64,000 bases of DNA. Source: Osmia lignaria lignaria (lineage: Eukaryota; Arthropoda; Insecta; Hymenoptera; Megachilidae). The stretch spans positions 4,278,001 to 4,342,000 of the forward strand of contig NC_135046.1 in the NCBI RefSeq assembly GCF_051020975.1, read 5' to 3'. Each line of letters begins with the position of its first letter. Position 1 is the stretch's first letter. The notes below the pieces were generated by a model. That model worked only from the letters and a program-made list of their open reading frames with translations. It did no database searches and was not told the DNA's origin. Made by a program: the position numbers and the translations under genes. This document shows, one piece after another, positions 28,601 through 40,600 of this stretch.

Positions 28601-31600
28601 TTTTCCCCGCTCGCGGTAGATATACATATAACAACGATATTTCGCACACCGTCCCGCGATGTTTTCGCGATCAATGCGAATTTCTCGACTCGATTGATAA
28701 ACGTTAGAAACGTACGGTGAATAATTTCTCGGTGATCATAAAACAAATCGATCCCACTGTTTCAAGATTTAAGCAGTTTTTTTTAAAAATGATTTTCGAA
28801 TAAACTTCGTGTACTGTAAATAGTTAGAAGAGTAGTCCTTAAGCGAAAGTAGCTAGTTCCTCGAAGTTTGAACGTGAACGGTGACGAAATTGAGTCGTTC
28901 TGGTTGACGGTTCGAACGAGGAAATATGTACACGAATCGGTGTGTAGGTCACTGGGTCGAAGATCTGTTTCAAGTTATACGGTAGGGTGCCAAGGACCCG
29001 GGCCAGATTCCCAGTTGATCGCGCGTCAAAGCGACAACTCTCTACGGCACACGACACGAGGCGTCGCGACGTGTGAGAAAATGCAAGATCCTCTGTCGAG
29101 TACTTTCTCGTCTAGCGTGTGTGTCAGAATCGAAATAAATTTCATTTGTTAAAGCTAACTTTGATGGAAATTTTTCGTAGAATTCGTCGCGTAAGGTAGG
29201 AGATCGTTGGTAAACAAGTTGTGCGGTTGATCGTAGGAAGAACATAAGCACGGTAGACGAGAAAGAGGCGAGCCTTTTGTCTCGTCGCTCTTTGTTCCCG
29301 TCGACGGATGTCTCGACGGGTCAATGAATCGGTCTCGACGATTCGCCCGGTGGAAATGCGTTTCGTTCGCTCCGCTATGTGCGCCTCTACACACCAGAGG
29401 CTGCATTGTTCGCGTGTTTGCGACTTCTAGCCTGCTCCTCCTACGGCGACAGTGTGGGTGAACGCAAAACCGCGCGCGAACCGGCGTTAATAGACGCGAG
29501 TTCCGAGTACCTGCTCGCAACCGCTGATCATACGTGGAATTAGTAGACCTCTTCCTCTCTCTCCTCTTCCTCTCGGCCGCTCATTGACGTAATCGTGGCC
29601 CAGATGCGACCGGTCTTACGCAAAAGAACCCGTGTTGCGGCTTGCACAACCCCTGGCTGGGTGACGTTCACGCTGGATGAAAGGAAAAGGGTCAGCTTTT
29701 ACGCGAATTACGCGCAAAGGGTACCGGTGGAGTTTGTTCGATGGACGGACGCGTGCTTTGCTACCTTTTTGTAGAAAAAGTACGATTTAGGTATTGAAAG
29801 GGGGTTCGAGATTGACGGTGATTGAACTGCATGAATTTTTTAGAGTTTCCGACACCCTAAATATATTTCATTGCCTTCCAGGCAGTGAAAGCAATCACAG
29901 CAGCGAAAGTGTTAAACTCGTCACTCGATTCGTCTCGTTTACACTGCGAATGCTAATCGAGCATCGATCGTCTGTTTCAGGAAATGACCATGCCACCCAC
30001 GCCCCTCACGGCTATAGCCCAGACACCGAGGAAGGAACTCGAGTCGAAGTTCACGTTCAACCCTGTCCTGGCGAAGGTGAGAATTTCATTTTTATTTAAA
30101 TAACTCCGCGGGGTATTTGGCTCGAGCGAAACCGTTGCAAGGCTGCCAACGTGTCTGAACGAACAATATACATCAGCCTTTATACAAGCGCGAAGAATCG
30201 AACGATCGTTTGTTGGAAAGAAACGATACATCGTGCAGTCTCGGTAGGAGACGCGTATCGATCGTGGAAACGTTTCGAATCGCATCGAGCAGAGTATTTC
30301 GTGCCACTTGGCACAACGTCAAGAAGCTCGTTCTCTTGTCGAGACGGACGCCTTTCGTTGCGGATAAAGCGGCTTCCTCGCGCACACCGTCGTCCATCCT
30401 TTCGTTACATAAAACGCGAACGTCAGTGTAAACGCGGAATTTCGGTTTCTTCCTTGTACACGCGGTCGTTGCTGGCCACAACTAAATACCCGACGTTCGT
30501 TCGTTCGTTCGTTCGTTCGATCGATCGATGTTGGCGTTCCCGAGGTTTCGTGCCACTTGGCATCGTGTCAAGAGTTTCGTGCTCTGAAAAGCCGCGACGC
30601 GGCTACGGAGAAGCAAACGAAGAAGAGCGAGCTTGTTGGCGAGCACGGAGGAAGAATGGTTCGCGAGATGCACGGGACTAGCTAAAGTATTCGAACGGCA
30701 TCATGCTTCAAGCTTAAATGTAAACAAATTACACAATACACGCGAGAGTGTAATTGAGAATCATTTAAACGTTTCTTATTGTGTAGTAGTACTTTAGAAC
30801 TATCAACGTTTCTATACCTATTTTCGATGCAATGTTGAAATTTCGAATATTTTCACGAGTCCTTGTATATCAGTTTAAGGAGGATTAATTTCGGCTAGCC
30901 ACGCCGCAACGTGTCCTTTTTTCGCGATAACACGCGCGACGTTACCTTTTTTCCCGCGACCCTAGGTTTCTCTCCGACGATGGAGCACCACGATTAATTG
31001 AAATTTGCGAGACCACCACTGGCCAGCTTGCACGCGACACGTACGCTGTAAACGCTTTGGTCGACGTAATTTTTCAAACGAATGGTGCCCCGGTGTACTT
31101 CTGCCCTCGAATTTTATCTTTGTTAAAACGCTACGTTGCGCTGTCCGTAAGAAATCTGCGTTTCCAAGTTTCAATCGAACCCATTTTATTGACCATAGTT
31201 TCTTTTGTTTGCAGTTGACTGAAGTGACGCCGCAGGAAACCGCGAAGCCTCGTAAGTAAAACTTCCTCACGTGTATTCTGCTTGTTTCGGGGGGGTAATC
31301 CTCTGACGAGTGAAAATGTTCGATGGCGCGATCAAACCGGGAAACCCTGTTACGTGTTCAACTTGAACGTAACTCTTGCTTGCGCCTATACGCCTATGCG
31401 CCGGAAAGCTATCCCATTACGGAACTGACGGTAACAAGCTTGTTAATAGAGTCAGCTAAACGTTCTTGGATACGTTTGAACGCGACAACGCGCTTTTAAC
31501 CCTTTCGCGGCGATCATCGCGACGCCAGGAATTTTTTACTCGTACATGGTTAAAATATTTTTATTGACCGATTAAAAGCGTATCCAGTAAACAAAAGTAA

Positions 31601-34600
31601 GTATCGTCGAGATAAAAGATTGAATCGGCTATAAAATAAATGTGTCGGAATTTTCAATCCCTTCGACACGGGGGTCAAATTGTTAAATTTAAAGTTATTA
31701 ACAGACGGTTAACGTTCGTGTAATTCGTTACGCAATTAATTTAGACGAAACAATTTTTATCACCGCTATTATTCTTTGCGAAGCCGGGTTTTGGTAGCGA
31801 CGAATACCGAAAACGGACATTTCGAAACAATTTAATTTCTCTGCTTTCTCTCGCTCTTTTTTTGTCCCGTACGCACGACAATAGGCACGCTGAAACGACA
31901 AAACCGCCGGGGCTAATTTAATAGGTGCGTTTGTAACGTTGTTCGAGGATGGTCGGAGTGGTGGCGGGTCGGTTTTAGCTCGTATTCTTTCGACAGAAAT
32001 ATTTTCATAAAACTGCAGCGTTGAAATTATTTGTGGCAGGGGCTCCGTGGAAACAAAGTAGCGTGGCCCATGGCTAAAATAAAAATAAAAAAAGTAAAAA
32101 AAAAAGGAGAACCTGTGGATTCATTGCGATCCGCAAAAACCGTGAACGTCAATTTCCAGCCGCGTTTCACAGTCACTGACCTTTCCCATTAACTCCACGT
32201 CCCGGGTAATTTATATTTGACTCGCGATTCCACGTATACACGTGCGCACAACATATACGTACGCGTGCATACAGAACGTGGGGGGAAAATATATTTCGAC
32301 GACGCGTGGAAAATTTACGTTACACTGAGTGCGCTTCGATAACTGTTTACGTTAAACATCTGCACATATTTTCGAGAAAATATTATTCTCGTTCGTCGGT
32401 TCTCCGGTACTAAACGAAATTTTGAACTGAACGGCCACTTTAGTCCGTTTATAGATTCCTTGTTGTGGTTATCGAGCATTCGATTCATTTTATACCTGGA
32501 TCCTCGCGTGCCTGAGAGACGATCGAATTAACATAGAAACCTTATTTTATAGTATCTTCTCACGAGCGACGGACATCTGATTATGAAAAGAAGAACGAAA
32601 CCACCGTGGTTGAATCGTCTAATTTTGTTTAGAAACACTGTTTTCTTCGGAAGTAAATTGTCAAAGTAGATTGTTTTCGGACGAGGAAAAACCTGTGGAT
32701 TCATTGATATTCGAACGTTTTTAAACGGGCTGCAGGACGGTTTGGGAGTGGAAAGTGGCTGAGGGAGAAGCAAGGGATACTGTTTCATGAATTAACCATT
32801 CGACACGGCGGCCCTTCCTTCGAATACACCGGCCACTTTGCGGCGCCTATTATAGGGCAGCTCGCGTTCATCTACCTACCCTATCGACACACGTTTTCGA
32901 GCCACAGGTTACGAGAATCCGATTCTGGTTCAGGTAAATTCGAACTGGTCTTGGCGCCCTGATTAAACCGATTTCGCGGCTTTCACACGCGTCAATTCGA
33001 ACCCTCGAAAGGCTGTTCTTGATTCCCGCGAACGCGTGATTTCACGCTAGAGCGAGAAGGCGAAAGTAATTGGGCGATTAGGGGAACGCCAGTGTTAGAC
33101 ACTTTTACGGGACGACGGTGAACCGAGCTCGAATCTAATCTCCGAATCAAGAGCTTCCGCTTCCCCTTTGCACTCTTGATTTACCTTCGAGCTAGGTATG
33201 TTTCTTCGAAGCCACTTCCCGCCGACTCGGAAGTAACGAAACGCCCACCACCGACATCAGCCATGGATCTTGGAGTGCATTTAATCTTTTCCTGTGCAAC
33301 GTCAAGTTGGAAAACAGATACCGTTGCCTTCGTTCCAACTTCACCATTTACATCGAGTCATTCTATTTTCTATACAAAATACTTTCAACAAACAACTTTT
33401 ATTCTTAGTCATCAGGGATAATCAAGATTCGTCACTCTTTTCCACGTGGTCTGGAAAAATCGGAAAAGTTGTAAACACATTCAATTATTGATAACATCTT
33501 TGTCGGTAGAGTGAATCCAATGACGCGACGCGACTTTAAAGTGTATAGGCTCTGCTTTTTCAACAGATTTCGAACAAAAGGGTTCACCTTCTCGTGGAGG
33601 GTTCCTCTTTATCAAGGAGAACAGACTGAAGGAGGTCTCGAGCTGATTAAGAGGAGGGAACGCGTTAACCAAGTCGGAATTGTAATGCGCGTGCTTGCCG
33701 CCTACCGGCACGCTTCCCCGCGGAATTTATCCACCTGTACACGCGTGTAGGTGTTAACGAGCGAGGGTGCCATCGCGTGACCGACGCCTTTCGTCGCGCA
33801 ACCACGAACCAGGGTAAAAACGACCGATTCCTTTGTCTTTCCTTCAATTCCTGTCACCTTGCAAAGCAGTTAGTTTCCAATGTCTACTTCATGCTAATCA
33901 ATTGTCCTGAAAATTGATATAGACATTGTTCGTAGGTGCTTTATTTTCTGATTGACATTTGCTAAATTAATACCGTGTTATCCTTTAAATAGTTTATTAA
34001 ATTTATCAACAGTCATCGATTGAAACTCGTAATAATAGAATATTACACGAATTTCACTCCGATCCACTGCTGCAACTGACAATCAGTTAACGTTTGCACA
34101 GTCATTTTCATCAAACTTCAAGCTTTAAATTGATATGTCACAAGTGTTATTTTACGATACCATTTATGTCGTGAAATCAAGTGAGACTGCTTTAATACGC
34201 AACAACCTAGTAGTTACACGTGCTGAAAATTTCTAATTCATAGAATTTCGTGCGTGAAATGATCCAGAAAAAGGAACAACAATTTTCTATTTTTTCCCAT
34301 TGCTGCGACTTTCTGCGTACGTATGTACACATGAAAGGATGCAGGCGAAGACGAAGGCGAGCGTATAACACAGCACATAACAAATAACCTCCCAGCATCC
34401 CGATACCTCTTTCCCTCTTTTCCTCGTTCCCTCTTTCTCTCTTCCCGTTTCACCCTCCGTGGTCTGGCTGCATCCACAGTGGCTGCTATCTTCCTAGCCC
34501 CTCTGTCTCCTGTTTCTCCCCTCGCTCAGCCACTATTTTTCTTTTTTCTTGTTCGTTTCTCTCATCTGCCTCGCTTCCTGGTCCTCTGCTCTCCTCCTCT

Positions 34601-37600
34601 CGCGATACGTCGAGGAGGATGAGCCAAAGAACGATGAGACGAGAAGGTGGTTTCCATGGAGACCAACCATCCCGTGTCGGCGTCTAGGATTCGACCTTCT
34701 GTCGTCGTTCGTAGATCGACCCAGGACACGGTACCAATCGTAAGAACGTTTCCTCGTTTTTCCTTCTTTTATCTGGCCGCTCTAAAGGTGTCTTTGTCAG
34801 TTGAATTATGGGTCAGACGTTCAACGATCAGTTTGGTCATCAACCCCTTTTCCTTCAAAGTTGAACGCTCTATTTATCCATTCTGTAATTGTCGTGAAGG
34901 CGTATAAAAAATTTTGAAAAATGATGAAAAATGAAAAATCAAGATTAAAGCGTTTCTTGCTGATTATTATTCTTACGGCACGGTGACTGGCAACTGTTGA
35001 ATAACTCATTACGGTAGATCGGTACTAAACACGATTATTTTTACTTAGACTTTGCGCACAGGTTATGGAAAAATTCGCTAGTCACGCATTGTATTAACTC
35101 GTCGAGAGAGTTAGTTTAAAACCGGAAAGAGCTGTTTCTATGTAGCATATCTAATATAAATGTATCGGGGAAAGATTAACATTTATCACACTTCAATTAA
35201 AGCGTAACGATATAATTAAAGAGCAGGATCTATCGGTGAACGTATTATTAATTTATTCGTTACAGTGTACGTATACGTTCTCGATTGACGAATAAGTTCG
35301 TCTTTTCGTTGGTTAACAATCGGTTTCTCGTGCAATATTCTCATCGATAGACGGAGCAGCTGGAATCGTTGATGATCGAGGGAATTTCGCGCGAAAGCTG
35401 CGAACTCTGCGAAAGAAAATTTATCGGCCGTTGAGAGAGCCAGCTTGAGTGCTCAACTACTTGGCGAAGTTTTCATTAGAACCGGCCCGATAAACTCTCG
35501 AAGACTTTGCCGGCTTGTCCGACGGATAATCGCAGTAATTATCCATGGACCGATCTGCCTCGAATACCGCGACAGGGAATTTCAAGTTTGCGGCAGTAAC
35601 TCCACCGGTACCATCGGCGTTGCACGGCAATTCCCGTGACATTAATTATTGAAATCGCCCCCGGCAACCCTGTCTTCGTCGTTTTCTATCGCCAACTCCA
35701 TTTCTCCGTCTCTTTCTCGCATTTTCCCTGTTCCCATGTCTCTTCGTTCGTTCGTTCGTTCGTTCGTTCGTTCGTTCGTCCTCCTGTCTCTGTTTCATCG
35801 TAGCTATCTCTCGGTCGGTTCCTGCGACCCGTCGTGCCTCTCAGCCTCGTTTTCTAGTTCGAAGGAAGTCCCTTGGGCGAAGTTCGCCGAGGAGCAGACA
35901 GAGACTCCGCCATTTAATATTCAATCGCTCAGCCGTCTTGTCGCTGCTGGCTCGCGACGCGAACAAACGAGACCGATAAATTAATATCGTTGATCGAGCT
36001 ATTCTATCTTGTTCTTCTTTTCTATCTCTCTACCTCTTCAAGTCTCGCGTTATCTTCTCAAAACTTTACCCTACACTTTCACGCGTCTGTTTTACAAAAT
36101 TTGTTGACGCGCCATGTGACTTTATCTAATAGCTCTCGTGAACTGACGCTGCTTCTGAATTCCATTAGAGTGTTAAATGATAATGTGGAATCACCGACCT
36201 GGGACACTCACAACGGGTACTTCCCAACGAAGACCGTGTACGTACGCTTTGAGAAAATTATCGTTCAACTATGATAAGCATCGTTACTGTCGAGATAAAT
36301 TAGAAAACGTTGATAAGAGCGAGAGAGAAAGAAGGTTGTTTTCGAGTGAAATCTTTCGGTTACGCGAAGTGCACGGGATTAATTTATTCGCGTGTTTTTA
36401 GGCGATTGCCAGAACGATCGCGATCTGGCGGGTGCGAGAAGGCTGTTTAATATCGTGCGTGGAAACTCACTCGAACGGTATTAAAAGTGTACGATAATGG
36501 CTGGCCTCGAAGATCAAAGCGAGCTTCGACAAATTGAAACACGTCACGCCAACCGAGAACGTCTTTGCAATCCGATAAACTCTTTACCGCCCTTTACCTC
36601 TAATTAAACTCCGTTTCGTTTATCGCTCGTTCTCTGCCTTCGAAACGTGTAAATTGAAACGACGCTGTCGAGCGGATATGAGTAGCGGGAAAATTGAAAG
36701 GCCTCCGCGGTCGCGGTTTTGTTCCAACCGATAAACCTTTAATCGACCAGATTTTTGTTTACTCTAGAGTGGAATATTGTCAATAAGGATAGAGATATTG
36801 TTGTTGCATAATATTGTTCTTTCCGGTCAGAAGTAAACAGAGTATCGCACGTAGCGCGGTAAACACGGATTGCAACATAGCGGAGAAATTTTGCGACTGG
36901 CCAACTAGGCCGCGGATGAATTCGAAAAGTCTATAGAACGAAGGACAAACCGGGGAAGGTTAATTTATTGGGAGAATTCAGTTTCATTCCGAGTGTGCCA
37001 CCTTTGACATTTGCCCGAATCGATACCTGTTGAGCCGTTCGGAAGCCGGTCGAACAGTGCAGCTGGTATTATTACAAGCGCGTACACGTGTCCGCGGCCC
37101 CGGTCTGCGTATCATTACGTTGCTTCATGAATATATGCAGCTTGTATCTGTCCTACCGAATGACGATCGATACGCGAGTTTTTCCCCGTCGCTCGATTAC
37201 CCGGCTAATGGTTAATCGGGAATTGCAATTACAATCGCTCAACGAAACTTTCGCAGTTTACTTTGCAAATGAAATCTTTTATTTTTATTTCAACTACGAT
37301 CCTAGTTGAAACTTAAATCCCCGCGAAAACAAAGAGATTAACAGCATATTCCCCGAAAATCTCTGAAAAGTCGTGATTTTAACAACGTGACGGTGGTCGA
37401 GCGTGTAGCATAATTTATAGAAGTAGGTCACCTCCGCTCGATACTACACAGAGGTAACTGACAGCGATTGAACGAGGGGTTAGGGGTTCGATATTCAATA
37501 TTTATTTTCACTGAGCACGTGTACAAGTCGTCCATTGTAAATTCACCCTTTCGCAAAGGGTTGTTCTAAAACGCTGGTTAACGCTGCGCTTAGACACCGA

Positions 37601-40600
37601 AAGTAATTTCAACGGTTAGAGTACTCGGTCAGTTTTCTTTCGACAGACGAGGTGAAGTGTATCGAAGATCGAAAGTTTAACAACCGCTTTAATTGCGAGG
37701 CACGCGACGATGCTCCTGAGGATTTGCTAACGACACCGCGCTCGATATTCCTAGACGAGAGAAATCGTCGACGCTCGATGCGATTAATTCAATTATGTTG
37801 CACTCTTAAATCACGATGAAAGATTAAGACACGTAAGTCAGGTTAGACGTAACAAAGGCAGCAGGGGATTTCGCGTTGTTATTGACTGGAGTTAGCTCGC
37901 GGCCGTTGGTTACGCTAGTCGAACATCAACGCGACTCGATTACGGTTAGTTCGCGTTCTCGTCACGTTGATGACGTTTGCTCGCGGTATCTGCTAATTTG
38001 TGGCGTTTGATCGCGTAACTGCGAGATGACGCGCCTGCAGCGATACTTCTGCTCGTACGCGTGGACGGGATGGCTGGGTAAACGATGTCGTATCTCCTTT
38101 GACGAGCGCATTTACGTGCACGCGAGTCTGTTTCCGGATCGGTCACGGGTCAATTAGTTCTTTCGAAGTCACGAGCGAATTTCATTTCCATTAACGCTCG
38201 AAACGGCACGCATCCTATTTCCCGTATCTTTCGCGTTCGATCGAGTTAGCCTTGTATCAAGAAGATTTTAAAAGCGTTCTATCTTCTTTTTCATTCGATT
38301 CTCTTCGAAAGAGCGTATCGCGTACGAGCGCGTTACTTTAATCAAGCGGAAAAGACGCTCGCCTCACTCGAGCCTCCGTTTCCTTCGGCGAAGCAAATTG
38401 CCGGCGGCGGGTTAGCGTCTTGACGTTAAAAACTTGAGCGTTCCAGGCGAAAGAAAAAGACACAGTTTATTGTCGCGAACGAGAAAGAAGGAAACGAGGA
38501 GAAGATGGAACGGGCTCCATTTTCCTAATAACGTTCGGCCACGACTCGGAGAGGGTTAGGTTCGTCGAGTTTATTCCTCTCCTCTTCCTACTTTTCACTC
38601 GACGTTTCCTTCTCGGTTTCTCCTCCGACATCGGCATAACGGCTTTCCTTTTCTTGTTAAGCCCGCCCTTTCGCTAACCCCGCGACACGAACACTGTCTT
38701 TTCAACCCACCACCGCTTTTCCCCCCTCGCTCAGAGTGATGGACCGCTTTGCTCGCGATAAATAATCAGACGGGAAAGGCGAACGGAAAATAAAGTGCAA
38801 CCGCAAAAAATATGTGACAGAAACGTTTATTTTATACAACGCGTAGGTATTAATACAAAGAGTAGAGTATATAGATTATTTCAAATTTTTGCGAATATTT
38901 CTGCAAAGTAGAGCGTGCATTTCACAGGTACTCCGTATATCGATCACCGACGCTGTCCCTTAAGCGTCGCGACGCCTCTCCACAGGCAGCTGCTCATTCA
39001 CGGCAGAAGAAAGGATCGTTAACGATCGGTGGCGCGAGAACAGTCGAAACGTGAAAGAGTTTCGAGGATTCTTTTCTCCTTTTTACAGCCGGAGGAATTT
39101 ATACGCGAAATCCGCGCGGACGGAATTTCATTTCGCTCTTTTTCATCGGGCGCGAGTCAGCCACAGGCCGAGAAAGAGATAAAAGGGGAAAAAAAGGGAC
39201 GATTCTGTGCACCGTTAACAGAAGAAGAAAAGGGTGCGAACAGGAGGAGACCAAGAGGGTGACCAACGCGAAGGGACGGCGAACGGAGACTAAGCGAAAG
39301 GGGTCGATAACACATATCCATCCCGTCCTCTCCACCCTCGGCCACCCTTTCCATCTATTCTACCCTCGAATCACTCTGTGTGCAAGCAGCTCGGAGTTAC
39401 TTAACGTGATTAAATCCTCCCCTTCGGCCCCGTCGTTGCAAACGCGTCGATTCGTCTCCTCCAGTCTTTTCTTCACCCTTTATCCTTGAACGATATCCTC
39501 TCGCCTCTTCTTCGAGGACGATCGACCTGTTAACTCGTTCGTGTTTCAGTACCAAAGCACGCTTTCGAATGTTCCTTTTTCGACACGAACGAGTATCCTT
39601 TCGCGTTCTAAAATCTACAAACTCGTTTACTTGCAAATTAACAAATGGGCTAACCTCGATCGGAGCTGCCGAAAGGCCGCGATCTAATGGTGAATTTCAA
39701 TAAAAAAATAATTCCAACCAATTGGGTAGCCGTATAACCGAGATAAGTACGGCGGTAAAGAGTTAATCGTGTTTCTCCCTTGCGGTTCGCCACATACTCG
39801 CGCAGTTTCTTCATTATCCATCTTCGATCGCGGTTTTCTTTTTCCCTCGTTTCTGAAACCTTTGCCAGGAGTTACGCACGCCTGGCGAAGCTTTGACTCG
39901 TTCTCCGTGGCATCTTCGGTTTTATTGAATGCGATTCTTTTTTATTTCTTCTTTCCGCTCGAGAGAATTGTCATGCGTCCGAGAAGTTAATTAAGAGCGA
40001 ACAAACCTAACGGTCGGCAAAAGGGTGCTTCTTTTCTTTCGTCTTAATTGGAGGGCTCTTTTAGCAATTAGAACGCGAAGGGAATTTCTTTTCTCTTAAT
40101 AATTCGCCGTTACGAAGATATAAACGAACCTTTCAAGAACATTCTGCAACCCTTTCCCTCCGACTTGCTTTTCTATATTCTCCACGCTGTTCTTGGCATT
40201 CAGGCACAGTTTGCCGGCAAACCTAAGCCCACGAAATTTATTTTATATCCCCAGTTTTAGGTGAATAGAGGAAGAAAGAGAGAGAGAGGGATAGGGAGCA
40301 GAAGCCATTGAGATTCTTCGGTGCTTTTCGTACCGTGGCCGTTTCTCGTTCGTTCTGTCTACCGAAAGGATTTTCCACGAGAAATCTTATATGAAAAGAT
40401 GCGAAGATGTTCGCTCTTTGCCGACGATCCGAACCGAGAAGCCGACCGAAACGGAGCCTGGTTATTCATAAGACCGATATCGAACTCACCTCTCGAATGC
40501 AAATTGAGCGGAAGTCAACGATGAGGAGAAACGACCGCTATCCTAGTCGTTTTTCTTCCCGTCTAACCGATAGAAAGAAAGAAAAGCAAACGAAAAGGTG

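Larger units (their letters stand above)
23459..29980 (+). other. lilli intron between exons 2 and 3 (6522 nt)
   Basis: Bounded by GTGAGT and TTTCAG. It holds a GAC microsatellite (25600-25649) and a TTTCG pentamer repeat (28158-28186). I see no gene; the open frames on both strands are scattered, short and without conserved motifs. Confidence 0.85.
30077..31214 (+). other. lilli intron between exons 3 and 4 (1138 nt)
   Basis: Bounded by GTGAGA and TTGCAG. It contains a 17-bp direct duplication (30297-30313 and 30546-30562) and a CGTT/CGAT simple repeat between the copies. The plus frame is open for 176 codons (30151-30681), but its composition is low-complexity Arg/Ser and no family is recognised. 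Confidence 0.85.
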
